64,000 bases of DNA from Tamlana carrageenivorans (GTDB lineage Bacteria > Bacteroidota > Bacteroidia > Flavobacteriales > Flavobacteriaceae), in NCBI RefSeq assembly GCF_002893765.1, contig NZ_CP025938.1:1674001-1738000 (forward strand), written 5' to 3'. Under the pieces are notes generated by a model. The model saw nothing but the letters and a program-made list of their open reading frames with translations, did no database searches and had not been told where the DNA came from. Made by a program: the position numbers and the translations under genes. Position 1 is the stretch's first letter. Each line of letters starts with the position of its first letter. Below are positions 1 through 8,890 of the stretch, piece after piece.

Positions 1-2
1 AT

Positions 3-209
3 GATTGTTTTGAGTTTTTAATGAGTTATTACAGCTATGCCCATAATCCTGAACATTTACTTGTGGTTGATGAGCGTTTATTGGGCTACAATATTTTTGT
101 TGATGCTAAAGATTTTAGACATCTCATCTTATTTTTGCAAACTTTTGATGATTTGTTTTGGATTCAAAAAATATATCCTGAAAGTGATATGTTATGTGCC
201 TTCGAGTGA
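3..209 (+). CDS. 3' end of an unidentified gene (5' truncated by window)
   Basis: The frame is open from the first bases of the window to a TGA stop, so this is probably the last ~68 codons of a gene starting upstream; an internal ATG at 21 could instead be a start. The peptide is acidic and aromatic-rich (for example FLQTFDDLFWIQKIYPESD) with no signal peptide or motif I recognise. It ends only 12 bases before the stop of the convergently read XRE-type regulator, leaving no room for a terminator hairpin. I do not recognise the family, and a chance open frame is possible. Confidence 0.4.
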   Translation, partial: DCFEFLMSYYSYAHNPEHLLVVDERLLGYNIFVDAKDFRHLILFLQTFDDLFWIQKIYPESDMLCAFE

Positions 210-221
210 GGAGCCCCAGCT

Positions 222-1094
222 TTAATCATCAAATAGAAAATGATCAAAATCACCTTCAATAAATCGTGGGGGGTAGTCCAACCCTAAGGTTTCTTGTAAT
301 GCTTTATCTTCCCACACATTTTTTAATCCAATTTCTAAGTTTAAATGGTAATTATCGTCCCGTTCGGTATAACCACACAGTAAATATTTTTTATTTAGTT
401 TTTTGAAATATCTAAAAAATTCGGCCATGATATAAAAAATGGTTTCATTGCAATCTCCAGTTATTTCGTACCTGTAATAAATGGGGCGTTCCAAGTAATT
501 GGGATTAATTAAATCGGTTGCTCGAAGGTTTTTATTGGTTATTTCTCTATTTCTAAGTTTTAAATAGGTCGTCTCTTTAATGGGTAAAACGATACAATGT
601 CCGGCATAATACCCCGTTCTTCCTGTAAAAACAAAGTTTAGTTCGGGGAGTAACTTAACCGCTTCTCGAATTAATTCATCATTTACATAACTGTCGTCTT
701 TATGCAGAGAGTCTATGTAATAATTAATGTGCTTGATGTCTAAATCATAGTCAATGGTTCTTATGTTTTGGGTTGTAAGATCGAGTTGATCTTTGTACCA
801 TGATAAATTAGGAAGTTCGCTATTTTGCTCTGAAAGGGAATATTTTCTGGTTTTAAAATTATAGAATGTAGGAATAGGAACGGCAGCATTAAGATTATGA
901 ATGAGTTGATAGGGCATTAGCGTTGCTAAAACAATATCTTCTTCTTTTTCAGATTTTACTAAGGTTAAATTTTTTTCCCAGCGCTGTATGGTTCGTAAAT
1001 CCACCTTGATACTTGCAGCGAAATCGATTTGCGAAAGGCCATTAAATTCGCGATAATCTTTAAATAGCTCGCCTATGGAATAATATCTTTTCAT
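222..1094 (-). CDS. XRE-type helix-turn-helix regulator with unknown C-terminal domain
   Basis: Predicted cytoplasmic DNA-binding protein of about 290 residues. Residues ~5-45 read as an XRE/Cro-type helix-turn-helix: GELFKDYREFNGLSQIDFAA is followed by the recognition-helix-like VDLRTIQRWEKN. The remaining ~220 residues form a separate domain I cannot place; the patch TGRTGYYAGHCIVLPI recalls acetyltransferase-like folds, but that is a guess. I chose the ATG at 1094 because 15 extra upstream codons (MRLFLVIFIVHFNTL) are hydrophobic and unlike the start of an XRE protein. It is divergent from the 81-residue gene at 1231 and may control it. Targets and ligand are unknown. Confidence 0.75.
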   Translation of the reverse strand: MKRYYSIGELFKDYREFNGLSQIDFAASIKVDLRTIQRWEKNLTLVKSEKEEDIVLATLMPYQLIHNLNAAVPIPTFYNFKTRKYSLSEQNSELPNLSWYKDQLDLTTQNIRTIDYDLDIKHINYYIDSLHKDDSYVNDELIREAVKLLPELNFVFTGRTGYYAGHCIVLPIKETTYLKLRNREITNKNLRATDLINPNYLERPIYYRYEITGDCNETIFYIMAEFFRYFKKLNKKYLLCGYTERDDNYHLNLEIGLKNVWEDKALQETLGLDYPPRFIEGDFDHFLFDD

Positions 1095-1176
1095 CAATGT
1101 GTTAAAATGAACAATAAATATAACTAAAAATAGCCTCATGACATTTTATGTCGCCATATTTATGGGTAAGCCCAAT

Positions 1177-1184
1177 TAAATTTG
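1177..1184 (+). promoter_or_regulatory. Candidate -7 box TAAATTTG for the 81-aa gene
   Basis: TAAATTTG matches the Bacteroidota consensus TAnnTTTG and lies 46 bases before the ATG at 1231. No convincing -33 TTTG is seen upstream. It lies in the 136-bp divergent gap with the XRE-type regulator. Confidence 0.45.
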
Positions 1185-1230
1185 CAAAATGTAACCGAAA
1201 CCCTGATGGGTTTTTATTAACTAATATATC

Positions 1231-1476
1231 ATGCATCAACGTACAGAAAATGAAAGTTATAGGCCGATTACTTCCTTCGAGCGTCGTGTTTTCATCTATT
1301 TACAAATGCTTTCCAAGTTTCGAAAAGCAGACATGTACGGTATGGCTCCCGCTGTAGCTAATTTATTTATGGTGACTCAAGAAAAAGCAGAAAATTTGTT
1401 GGTACAATGGTTAATTAATTTCAGAGAAGATGGAGAATATGCTTTGGTTTATGTTCCTAAAAGTTTGGAAGTTTAA
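1231..1476 (+). CDS. Small conserved-looking protein, unknown function (81 aa)
   Basis: I do not recognise this protein. It is soluble, without signal peptide, and has a helical pattern: SFERRVFIYLQMLSKFRK, then VANLFMVTQEKAENLLVQWL, then a possible beta end (EYALVYVPKSLEV). The composition resembles a small winged-helix or helical protein, which would suit a partner of the divergent regulator, but this is only an impression. A TAnnTTTG promoter box lies upstream. The first ATG in frame (MHQRTENESY) is used. Another unknown small gene follows 66 bases later in the same direction, so the two may be co-transcribed. Confidence 0.55.
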   Translation: MHQRTENESYRPITSFERRVFIYLQMLSKFRKADMYGMAPAVANLFMVTQEKAENLLVQWLINFREDGEYALVYVPKSLEV

Positions 1477-1542
1477 TGTGTTGATATACGAAATGAAAAA
1501 TGCAAGTACACTGTTCCCAATATACTAGATAATAATTATAAC

Positions 1543-1782
1543 ATGCTTTTAAATAAATTAAAAGAAATTGAAATTGCTATAGATGGCAACGAAAATTCCA
1601 ATTTGGAGCAAATACAAACTGCTTCGATTTTAAAACATTTATTACTTCAAATTGATTATAAATCTGAACATATTTCAGATTTACCCTTAGAAAGAACTTT
1701 AGAGCTTTTAATTCATTTGAAGGGTGAAGCTTTATCTTTAGAAGAAGAAACTATGGTAAGAGCACTATTTGTAAATATGTAA
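1543..1782 (+). CDS. Small acidic helical protein, unknown function (79 aa)
   Basis: Unrecognised. The peptide is almost entirely predicted helix with heptad-like leucines (LLNKLKEIEIAIDG, ILKHLLLQIDYK, LERTLELLIHLKGEALSLEEE) and is acidic. No signal peptide, cysteines or metal motif. The reading frame has clean coding character with a stop at TAA and lies downstream of the 81-residue gene in the same direction. It could be a small regulator or antitoxin-like protein, but nothing in the sequence proves that. Confidence 0.5.
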   Translation: MLLNKLKEIEIAIDGNENSNLEQIQTASILKHLLLQIDYKSEHISDLPLERTLELLIHLKGEALSLEEETMVRALFVNM

Positions 1783-1827
1783 GTTTTTAAGACACCGTGT
1801 GTCGCATAAAGTGAGATGCATCGGTCG

Positions 1828-1835
1828 TAAATTTG
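1828..1835 (+). promoter_or_regulatory. TAAATTTG box, possibly starting a small RNA
   Basis: An exact TAnnTTTG match sits in the gap after the 79-residue gene. It is followed 120 bases later by a strong terminator on the same strand, with no ORF between, so it could start a ~150-nt untranslated RNA. No -33 element is visible. Confidence 0.3.
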
Positions 1836-1955
1836 TAGTGTAATAGAAGCAGAAATGCTAAGATTTACAAAAGTATTTTAAGTTTAGTGGTTAATTAATG
1901 AATTAAAAATTTGAACTGGATTAATAGCAATTTAAAGTTTGATTTTTAAGTTTGG

Positions 1956-1993
1956 GAGGGTAGCAAGATTTATTTTGTTGCCCTCTTTTTTTT
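1956..1993 (+). terminator. Rho-independent terminator
   Basis: An 11-bp stem (GAGGGTAGCAA with TTGTTGCCCTC, two G-T pairs) has a loop of about 8 bases and is followed by eight T on the plus strand. It ends transcription coming from 1231/1543 or from the TAAATTTG box at 1828. Confidence 0.75.
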
Positions 1994-2008
1994 ATTAAAA
2001 TCGTAAGG

Positions 2009-3688
2009 CTATAGCACTTCGTTATCGTAAAATGTTATGGCATCCTGAAGCGCCCTATCTAATATTTTATTTTCCTTGGCAATGCGTGGTGTTTTCCAGT
2101 TAAAATATCTTATAAAATCTGCCAAAATAACCTCGCGATATTGGCTAATACTAGCGATGTCAAAAAATAAACGTCCCGTACGTCTCACAAAAAAGTCTGT
2201 TAAACCACTGGTCATTTCATAGTTTATACTAAACCAAAGCTCTGCTCTAATGAGGCCTTCTAATGGTGATTGGTTTTCAAAATCTTTTATTTTGTTTACG
2301 ATGTCTAAGGCCTTCCTGCCATAATTGGTACAAAGATACCAAGCATGATAATCATTTGGAATTCCTAATTTATTCAGCTTTAAAGCGAGTTCCTTTTGAA
2401 ATTTTGTAATGTCATTAATGGTGTCAAAAGGTGGGTTTACTAATGGTATTTTTTCGGTTAGAGAGTTTTTTAATTTGCATTTTTTTTCTGAAGACATCCG
2501 GTTTAAAACAACATCCAAAACACGTTGGGCCATTTTCCTATAGCCTGTAAGTTTACCTCCTGCTATAGTAATTAATCCTGTTGGTGATTCAAAAATTTCG
2601 TCCTTTCTTGATAATTCCGAAGGTCCTTTATCTTTTTCATGAATTAAAGGACGTAATCCTGCCCAACTGGATTCCACATCATTTTCGGTTAAATGTATGT
2701 CTGGAAAGGTCTCATGTATAGCTTCTAGTAGGTAGTGTAAATCTTTTTTGGTACTCACAACACGATTTTTATGCCCTGTATAATTGGTATCGGTGGTGCC
2801 AACATAAGTGGCACGACCTCTAGGAATAGCAAAAATCATACGTCCGTCCTTCACATCAAAGTAAAGCGCCTGTTTTATAGGTAGTTTATGATGCGGAAAT
2901 ACAATATGAACGCCTTTTGTTAAATGGAGATGTTTATGATTTATAGAATGGTCTGTACGGCGTATCACATCTGCCCATGGACCCGTTGCCGAGATGTAAT
3001 GTTTAGCCTTAATTTTTAAGGATTTTTCCCCAAGATGATCTTCACAATTTAAACCGTTTATTTTTGAATTTGTATGATAATTGAAAGTTGTGAGTTCGCA
3101 GTAATTTATAATGGTAGCTCCAAATGCGGCTGCTGTTTTTAATATTTCGATAGTAAGTCTGGCATCATCGGTACGGTATTCCGCGTAAAAACCACCACCT
3201 GTTGTGGCATTAGGGTTAAGTAGGGGTTCTTTTTCTAAGGTTTCTTGCTTGTTTAACATGATTCTTCCGTCAGCTTCAGGTACATCTGCCAAAAAATCAT
3301 ATACTTTTAACCCAATAGAGGTCATTAAAGGACCATAAGTACCTTTCTTAGTTAAAGGTAGCAACATTTTTTCGGGAATGACTAAATGTGGCGCAAGCCT
3401 ATGTACAATGGCTCGTTCGGACCCAGATTCCCTAACCAAGCCTACTTCAAATTGTTTTAGGTAGCGCAGTCCTCCATGTATGAGTTTCGTGGATTTATTA
3501 CTGGTGCCCGACGCAAAATCACCTTTTTCAATTAAGCATACATGCAGTCCTCGGGAAGCTGCATCTAAGGCAATGCCAGCCCCTGTAACACCACCGCCAA
3601 TAATAGCCAAATCGAAAGTGCTTGTTTTTAGCTTTTCGAGGGTGTCTTCTCTTTTATATATTGAAAAATTAGTGGGTGCTTTAGACAT
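2009..3688 (-). CDS. glpD: FAD-dependent glycerol-3-phosphate dehydrogenase
   Basis: Membrane-associated enzyme that oxidises sn-glycerol-3-phosphate to dihydroxyacetone phosphate and passes electrons to quinone. The N-terminus carries the FAD dinucleotide fold (AIIGGGVTGAGIALDAASRG, residues ~28-47), followed by the family signature around GTSNKSTKLIHGGLRYL. A DAO-type oxidoreductase core and a C-terminal helical cap (YLCTNYGRKALDIV, FFVRRTGRLFFDI) complete the usual ~550-residue length. It is the last gene of a leftward run with the AddB-like and hydrolase genes; the hydrolase stop is 24 bases upstream. No glpK or glpF is present here. The start MSKAPTNFSIYKRE is typical of Bacteroidota homologues. 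Confidence 0.93.
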   Translation of the reverse strand: MSKAPTNFSIYKREDTLEKLKTSTFDLAIIGGGVTGAGIALDAASRGLHVCLIEKGDFASGTSNKSTKLIHGGLRYLKQFEVGLVRESGSERAIVHRLAPHLVIPEKMLLPLTKKGTYGPLMTSIGLKVYDFLADVPEADGRIMLNKQETLEKEPLLNPNATTGGGFYAEYRTDDARLTIEILKTAAAFGATIINYCELTTFNYHTNSKINGLNCEDHLGEKSLKIKAKHYISATGPWADVIRRTDHSINHKHLHLTKGVHIVFPHHKLPIKQALYFDVKDGRMIFAIPRGRATYVGTTDTNYTGHKNRVVSTKKDLHYLLEAIHETFPDIHLTENDVESSWAGLRPLIHEKDKGPSELSRKDEIFESPTGLITIAGGKLTGYRKMAQRVLDVVLNRMSSEKKCKLKNSLTEKIPLVNPPFDTINDITKFQKELALKLNKLGIPNDYHAWYLCTNYGRKALDIVNKIKDFENQSPLEGLIRAELWFSINYEMTSGLTDFFVRRTGRLFFDIASISQYREVILADFIRYFNWKTPRIAKENKILDRALQDAITFYDNEVL

Positions 3689-3712
3689 ATAGGGTAGGGT
3701 ATAAAAAAAAGA

Positions 3713-4552
3713 TCATCTAGCAAAGTTATTAACCCAATGGATAACCTTTTTTAGATGTTCTGTTAATATATCATGTTTCCACGGATGTGAGGCCCCAAAA
3801 ACATGATTGGCACCTTCAATGATTTTAAAAGTGCTTTTGCTGTTCCATTTATGCAGGTTTTGTGCTTCTTCGATTAATACGCTGGTATCCTTATCGCCAT
3901 GAATAATTAGTAAAGGTTGTTTGAGCTTTGAAACGGCTCGTTTAATATTAAGACGTTCTTTGTGCTTGATAAAATCTTCATAAAACTGATAAAAATGTGG
4001 CATTTGTTGTTTTGTTCTACCGTTTACTACATATTTTACCCCATCTTTTTTCCACAGCTCAGCATCACCAGAAATGGGGTATCGGTTGGCATAATCGCTA
4101 ACCCCTGCTAGACTTATTACTTGTTTTACACGCTGGTCTTCATAGGCTTTTATAATCACAATGCCACCAGCTCTGCTATGTCCTAAAAGCGTGATGTTTG
4201 TGGGATCTAGTTCATCTTTATAGCTTTGGTTTTCGGTTACCCAATCTATAATGGTTTCCAAATCATCTAACTCTTTACTGTAGTTGTTATTTCCAAAGGC
4301 TTCTAGATCGGGAAAATCTATAGGGTTTTCTCGGGTTCCGCCATTAAAGGCAAAATTGAATTTTATAAAAAAGTAATTTAATTCAGCAAAAGCTTTTGCC
4401 ATTAAATTCCAAGCTCCCCAGTCTTTAAAACCTTTGTAACCATGACAAAATATGAGTACAGGTTTAGGTTTTTTATTACCTTTAAAAAAGATATCGGTTA
4501 GTATTGGTTTGTTATGTTTCCCAGGGATACCATTATTTTTTTTGATGATCAT
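3713..4552 (-). CDS. Alpha/beta hydrolase family protein
   Basis: Soluble serine hydrolase of 279 residues with unknown substrate. Visible features: an oxyanion-side motif PVLIFCHGYKGFKDWG near residue 35; a nucleophile elbow LLGHSRAGG (Ser near residue 125); an acidic region LLIIHGDKDTSV; and a catalytic histidine region EGANHVFGASHPW near residue 255. This order is that of the dienelactone-hydrolase/prolyl-oligopeptidase-like groups. No signal peptide. Its ATG follows the AddB-like stop after a single base, so it is translationally coupled to that gene, and glpD follows 24 bases later. Confidence 0.85.
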   Translation of the reverse strand: MIIKKNNGIPGKHNKPILTDIFFKGNKKPKPVLIFCHGYKGFKDWGAWNLMAKAFAELNYFFIKFNFAFNGGTRENPIDFPDLEAFGNNNYSKELDDLETIIDWVTENQSYKDELDPTNITLLGHSRAGGIVIIKAYEDQRVKQVISLAGVSDYANRYPISGDAELWKKDGVKYVVNGRTKQQMPHFYQFYEDFIKHKERLNIKRAVSKLKQPLLIIHGDKDTSVLIEEAQNLHKWNSKSTFKIIEGANHVFGASHPWKHDILTEHLKKVIHWVNNFAR

Positions 4553-4553
4553 A

Positions 4554-7307
4554 TTATACTTCTTTTTCGGTGAAATCGATTTGGGAATCGCATATTTCTA
4601 AAATGATATGTTTTAGTTCTTTTTCGAAGGCGATTAAAGTATCTTCTGTAATTAAGGCATTTTTTGATCGACTTCCGGCTTCCTTTTTTGAAAATTTTAA
4701 AAAGCCTGCACCCATATTTTTAAATGAAATGATACCCGCTTCGATCGGAAATTTCACTAGGCCTTTTTGTTGCATCATATAGGCATAAGCGAGTATTTGA
4801 AAACTTTTACTGTATTTTTTATAATCTGTAGTGATGTCCTCCCAATTGGTGATTTCTACTTGATTTTGGTCTACTTTCCCTGTTTTGTAATCAATGATTC
4901 TAATTACACCGTTATATGCGTCAACACGATCTACAATTCCGCGTAAGCGTACTGGAAAGTCTAACTCGGGAAGGTTTATAAGGATATCGTTTTGGGCTTC
5001 AATAGCAATTATTTTGATTTGATTCCCTGCTTTTAAACTTTTAATTTCTAAATCTAAAAAATTAGAAACGTAACGTTTAGCGATTTCAGAAATAATGAGG
5101 TTCTTTCCTTTGGTTATGTCCCCTTCTTTATATTCGGTTTTAAAATGGTGTATAACGCGCTCTTCAATTTTAGATTTTAAGCTTTTAATCATCTCAATGT
5201 CGATAAAGCTATTTATTAATGGTTTGTATAGATCTTCTAAGGTGTTGTGCACAACGGTTCCAAGTGTATTTGCAGCAACAGTTTCCTCGACATCGTTATG
5301 ATCGCGTATTTTGAGTATGTTTTGATAATAGAAATCAATGGGATTTCGTATGTAATTGGTTAAAGAGGATGGCGAAAAACCTCCACTTGCCAATTTAGCG
5401 ATAGCGCGATTTAGTGCAGCGTTCTTTTTTACGACGGTTAATTTTTGTTCCAATATAGGTACTTGAGGCGCTATAATTTGATGCTTAATATTATGAATGC
5501 CTTCTAGTTCTAATTGGGTAATAAATCTGCTCTTCTCACCGCCGGTAAGCGCATCTGCTTCGGTATTATACAGAATAAATACACGTTTAGCACGTTGGAG
5601 TAAGCGGTAAAAATGATAGGTATAAACAGCATCTTTTTCTTTATAGGTAGGAAGTTTATTTTCAAGTTTTACATCGTACGGAATAAAGGAATTGTTGCTT
5701 TTTCCAGAAGGTAAAACCCCTTCATTTACAGAAGAAATAATAACCGTTTCAAAATCTAATACTCGAGATTCTAACATACCCATAACTTGAAGACCTTGTA
5801 AAGGTTCGCCTTGAAAGTCTAAGGATTCAGAGTTCAGTAACTCATTATAGACACTGTATAAGGTTGAAATGTCTTTTATGTGCTCATGTGTATTATTTAA
5901 TTGTGTTAAGTCGTTAAAAAGCGCGTTAAATCGAAACAGGTATTCTAAGGAGAGTATATCCGATTTGCTGTTTTTATCCAAATGCTCCTTGATGGCAAGA
6001 ATTAAATTCGAACAATTACTTAAAGCCTGATCGATAGAAATTTGCCAGTTTGTAAAAAGTAAATCAATAACCGATGCGCATGGTGGTGCTAATTGTTTTA
6101 AGCGTTTTACCGATAAATAAACCATATTATTGCTATCTATGGTTTCTATGACTAATGAAGCATAATCGATGTCTTCTACAAGAAAAAGAGGACGTATAAA
6201 TTGATGCGAAATAAGTTTTATGATGTCCTTATAGTAAAATGATTTTGATGGGGTTTTATGAATATTAAAAAGGGCATCAAAAAATGAGGCCAACGGGATG
6301 GACTTTAGTGGAAATCCCATGGTAATGTTTAAGTTTTCAATAGTATCAGGAATAGAATTTAATACAGGTATGAGTAAATTTTCATCGCCTAAAATAACAG
6401 CTGTATTTTCTAATGTGGCATCTTCTTGGTGTAATTCTTGAAGTATGGTGCCTATATATTTCGCCTGGCCTATGTTTTTTGGAATACCTAATACGGTGAT
6501 TTCTTTTTGTTTTGAATAGTTATTTGTAATCCATTCAAAGGGTTGGGAATTAAATATATTCCATTTTTTTTTGTGCTGCCTAGTGAATAAGCCGGCATCA
6601 TGTAAGGGGTTTTCAAAAAATACTTTGTCGATATCCCAATAAATTTCTCCGAGATCATGTTGCAGTATTTCTTGAATAATAATTTCTTCGGCCGAGTTTA
6701 AAGCGTTAAAACCAAGAAATATATATTGGTTATCCTCATGATCTTGAATATATGTTTTTATATGCTTTGCCGCTTCTCGATATATCAGACCTTGATAGGC
6801 TATGCCTTGTTCAATAAGGTGTTGTGTAAAGTGTTTGTAATAGTCGAATAGTTTGTTCCAGAATGCTAAATAGTTTTTAACAAATTCTGTTTTTGGTTCT
6901 TCAAGGGACCAATGTTTTAAATCTTCAATGGCGGCAAGATATTTAAAGATGTGTTCTTGCGGAATGAGATAACGATCTATTTCATTAAAATCTTGTAGGA
7001 GGATTTGAGCCCATTTGGAGAATACTTCGAAACTGTCTATCTCATCTCCTTTTGAAATTTGAAGGTAGCTGTTGTAAAACTCAAAAAGTAGTTCGGTGTT
7101 AGAAGTGCTTTCTAGTCCTGCAATCGCTTCTACAAATTCTTCAATACTTATTATTTTAGGAGCAAATAAGGTGTGGTCTAGAACCCTTGGAAGTTGATTT
7201 TTTAAAAATACACCAGCGCGTTTACTGGGTAATACAAAGGTTACTTCAGTGAAGTTTATTTGTTTCTTTTTTAAATCTTGTAATACATCAAGTATAAATG
7301 TTGTCAT
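4554..7307 (-). CDS. AddB-like helicase/nuclease subunit with PD-(D/E)XK nuclease domain
   Basis: Large (917 aa) cytoplasmic protein of the RecB-family exonuclease type, expected to pair with an AddA/RecB-like helicase in processing double-strand DNA ends. The N-terminal two thirds look like a degenerate superfamily I helicase (FVLPSKRAGVFLKNQL near the start in the Walker-A position without a canonical GKT; LESRVLDFETVIISSVNEGV mid-protein). The C-terminal third is a nuclease: GGFSPSSLTNYIRNPIDFYY, then RLRGIVDRVDAYNG and IIDYKTGKVD give the D...DYK triad. I do not see the four cysteines that ligate an iron-sulfur cluster in Bacillus AddB. It heads a run with the hydrolase and glpD. The AddA-like partner at 10106-13243 is separated by ompA and kbl genes. 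Confidence 0.82.
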   Translation of the reverse strand: MTTFILDVLQDLKKKQINFTEVTFVLPSKRAGVFLKNQLPRVLDHTLFAPKIISIEEFVEAIAGLESTSNTELLFEFYNSYLQISKGDEIDSFEVFSKWAQILLQDFNEIDRYLIPQEHIFKYLAAIEDLKHWSLEEPKTEFVKNYLAFWNKLFDYYKHFTQHLIEQGIAYQGLIYREAAKHIKTYIQDHEDNQYIFLGFNALNSAEEIIIQEILQHDLGEIYWDIDKVFFENPLHDAGLFTRQHKKKWNIFNSQPFEWITNNYSKQKEITVLGIPKNIGQAKYIGTILQELHQEDATLENTAVILGDENLLIPVLNSIPDTIENLNITMGFPLKSIPLASFFDALFNIHKTPSKSFYYKDIIKLISHQFIRPLFLVEDIDYASLVIETIDSNNMVYLSVKRLKQLAPPCASVIDLLFTNWQISIDQALSNCSNLILAIKEHLDKNSKSDILSLEYLFRFNALFNDLTQLNNTHEHIKDISTLYSVYNELLNSESLDFQGEPLQGLQVMGMLESRVLDFETVIISSVNEGVLPSGKSNNSFIPYDVKLENKLPTYKEKDAVYTYHFYRLLQRAKRVFILYNTEADALTGGEKSRFITQLELEGIHNIKHQIIAPQVPILEQKLTVVKKNAALNRAIAKLASGGFSPSSLTNYIRNPIDFYYQNILKIRDHNDVEETVAANTLGTVVHNTLEDLYKPLINSFIDIEMIKSLKSKIEERVIHHFKTEYKEGDITKGKNLIISEIAKRYVSNFLDLEIKSLKAGNQIKIIAIEAQNDILINLPELDFPVRLRGIVDRVDAYNGVIRIIDYKTGKVDQNQVEITNWEDITTDYKKYSKSFQILAYAYMMQQKGLVKFPIEAGIISFKNMGAGFLKFSKKEAGSRSKNALITEDTLIAFEKELKHIILEICDSQIDFTEKEV

Positions 7308-7320
7308 GTTATAAAAATAA

Positions 7321-7350
7321 AAAAACGCTTCGGATTCCCGAAGCGTTTTT
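7321..7350 (-). terminator. Terminator after the OmpA-family gene
   Basis: A perfect 13-bp stem (AAAAACGCTTCGG / CCGAAGCGTTTTT) with a 4-base loop lies between the OmpA-family stop and the AddB-like start. Symmetric A and T runs mean it could act in both directions, but only leftward transcription reaches it. The AddB-like run therefore needs read-through or a promoter very close to its own start. Confidence 0.85.
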
Positions 7351-7382
7351 CTTTATCTATTTTATAACTTTTTAAAAGGGTC

Positions 7383-8744
7383 TTATTCTTTTACTAAGTT
7401 AATTTCAACACGTCTGTTGTTTCTTCTACCAGCACTAGTTTTGTTAGTATCGATAGGTTTAGTTTCTCCATATCCTTTAGCAGATAATCTGAATTCTTCA
7501 ACACCGTGACCTGTTAAGTATTCTTTTACAGAAAGTGCTCTTGCATCAGATAACTTAAGGTTAGAAGCAGCAGAACCTACACTATCAGTGTGACCTTCAA
7601 CTGTAAACTTAGCGTGAGGGTACTCTTTTAAGATATCGATAATGTTTTGTAATACTTCTGCAGAGTGAGACTTAATTGTTGCTTTACCAGTATCAAATAA
7701 GATCGTTTTAGCGTAAGCATTTAAAGATTTTTGAACAGCTTCAGATAATTCTGGACATCCGTTGTTAGCAACAGTACCAGGAGTATCTGGACATTTATCA
7801 TCTTTATCTAATACACCGTCACCATCAGTATCTGGCCAAGGACATCCACTGTTTGCAGCTGGACCTGCCTCGTTAGGACATTTATCATCACCATCAGCAA
7901 CACCGTCACCGTCAGCATCTGGACAACCGTTTAATGCAGCAATACCTGCAACAGTAGGACAAGCATCATCTTTATCAGAGATTCCGTCACCGTCAGTATC
8001 AGGACATCCGTTAAACTCAGCTAAACCAGCTTCGTTAGGACAGTCGTCTTTGCTATCTTGGATTCCGTCACCGTCAGTATCAGGACATCCGTCAAATTCT
8101 TTTAAACCTGGCTCATGTGGACAAGCGTCATCTTTGTCATATATACCATCACCGTCAGTATCAGCACCACCAAATCTGATAGAAATACCAGCAGTGTGTT
8201 GGAAGTGAGAGTATAAGTAATCTTCGAAAGAATGCTTGTAAGCCATTTGAAGTGTTAAACCGATGTTTTCAGTAAACCAAACGTTTGTACCAACAGTTCC
8301 GTTTACAGTACCAGCTCCGATTTCATCAACCCAAGTGTAACCACCACCAACACCAATAAATGGATCGATTGTAGTTCCTTGTAAAAAGTTGTATTTAATT
8401 GTACCATCAATACCGTAGTAAGATGCATCGCTGTACATACCATCTTCGTCATCTCCAAATTTGGAAATTTTGTTTAAAGAACCAGCAACACCAAAAGTAA
8501 GTCCACTACCTACATATTTCGATACAGAAATAGTTGATAAAGAAGGCAATATGTTCCAGTGGTCAGTTGCATTGAAGAATTCATCAAACCATTCACCTCG
8601 TGGTTGGTCTTCTCCAACTGGGTAAAAGTCTACTGCGTTTGCTCCAATGGAAATCTGCCATGGATTGTTTTTGTCTTGCGCATTTACGTTGCTACAAACA
8701 AGTACAAGCAACATAGCGAACAATAATCTGCTAAGATTTTTCAT
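7383..8744 (-). CDS. OmpA-family outer membrane protein with thrombospondin type 3 repeats
   Basis: Envelope protein anchoring the outer membrane to peptidoglycan. A signal peptide (LLFAMLLVLVCSNVNAQD) is followed by an eight-strand-type beta-barrel of ~180 residues (ISIGANAVDFYP to HTAGISIRFGG), five calcium-binding TSP3 repeats of the form DxDGDGxxDxxDxCP (residues ~195-320), and a C-terminal OmpA peptidoglycan-binding domain (ILFDTGKATI, VEGHTDSVG, SAGRRNNRRVEI). I use the ATG at 8744; the in-frame upstream codon at 8750 is TTG. A near-perfect promoter (TTTG-N19-TACTTTTG) and a strong terminator bracket it, so it is monocistronic and probably highly expressed. Confidence 0.93.
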   Translation of the reverse strand: MKNLSRLLFAMLLVLVCSNVNAQDKNNPWQISIGANAVDFYPVGEDQPRGEWFDEFFNATDHWNILPSLSTISVSKYVGSGLTFGVAGSLNKISKFGDDEDGMYSDASYYGIDGTIKYNFLQGTTIDPFIGVGGGYTWVDEIGAGTVNGTVGTNVWFTENIGLTLQMAYKHSFEDYLYSHFQHTAGISIRFGGADTDGDGIYDKDDACPHEPGLKEFDGCPDTDGDGIQDSKDDCPNEAGLAEFNGCPDTDGDGISDKDDACPTVAGIAALNGCPDADGDGVADGDDKCPNEAGPAANSGCPWPDTDGDGVLDKDDKCPDTPGTVANNGCPELSEAVQKSLNAYAKTILFDTGKATIKSHSAEVLQNIIDILKEYPHAKFTVEGHTDSVGSAASNLKLSDARALSVKEYLTGHGVEEFRLSAKGYGETKPIDTNKTSAGRRNNRRVEINLVKE

Positions 8745-8779
8745 ATTCAAAAGTTTAAATTTTAAGTGTTAATTGTAAA

Positions 8780-8810
8780 CAAAAGTAAGTGGTTAATTCC
8801 TATTAACAAA
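8780..8810 (-). promoter_or_regulatory. Promoter of the OmpA-family gene
   Basis: On the minus strand TTTG (8807-8810) and TACTTTTG (8780-8787) are separated by exactly 19 bases, the ideal Bacteroidota sigma-ABfr arrangement, 35 bases before the ATG at 8744. Confidence 0.8.
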
Positions 8811-8890
8811 GACAAATATATAAAAATATTGCAGATATTAGTAACGCTAACCTAAGTTTACACGGGCTTAAAGCTTATTTCAGACTGAGT

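Noticed and set aside
1148..1357. 69-codon frame overlapping the 81-residue gene
   Set aside because: Overlaps a frame with better coding character and a promoter box; no motif.
7780..8165. Regularly spaced short repeats that could look like a CRISPR array
   Set aside because: They are coding TSP3 repeats of varying sequence within the OmpA-family gene, not identical repeats with unique spacers.
7762..8208. Long open frame antisense to the TSP3 repeats, proline/serine-rich
   Set aside because: It is the reverse reading of the repeated DxDGDG codons; the sense frame has a signal peptide, barrel and OmpA domain.
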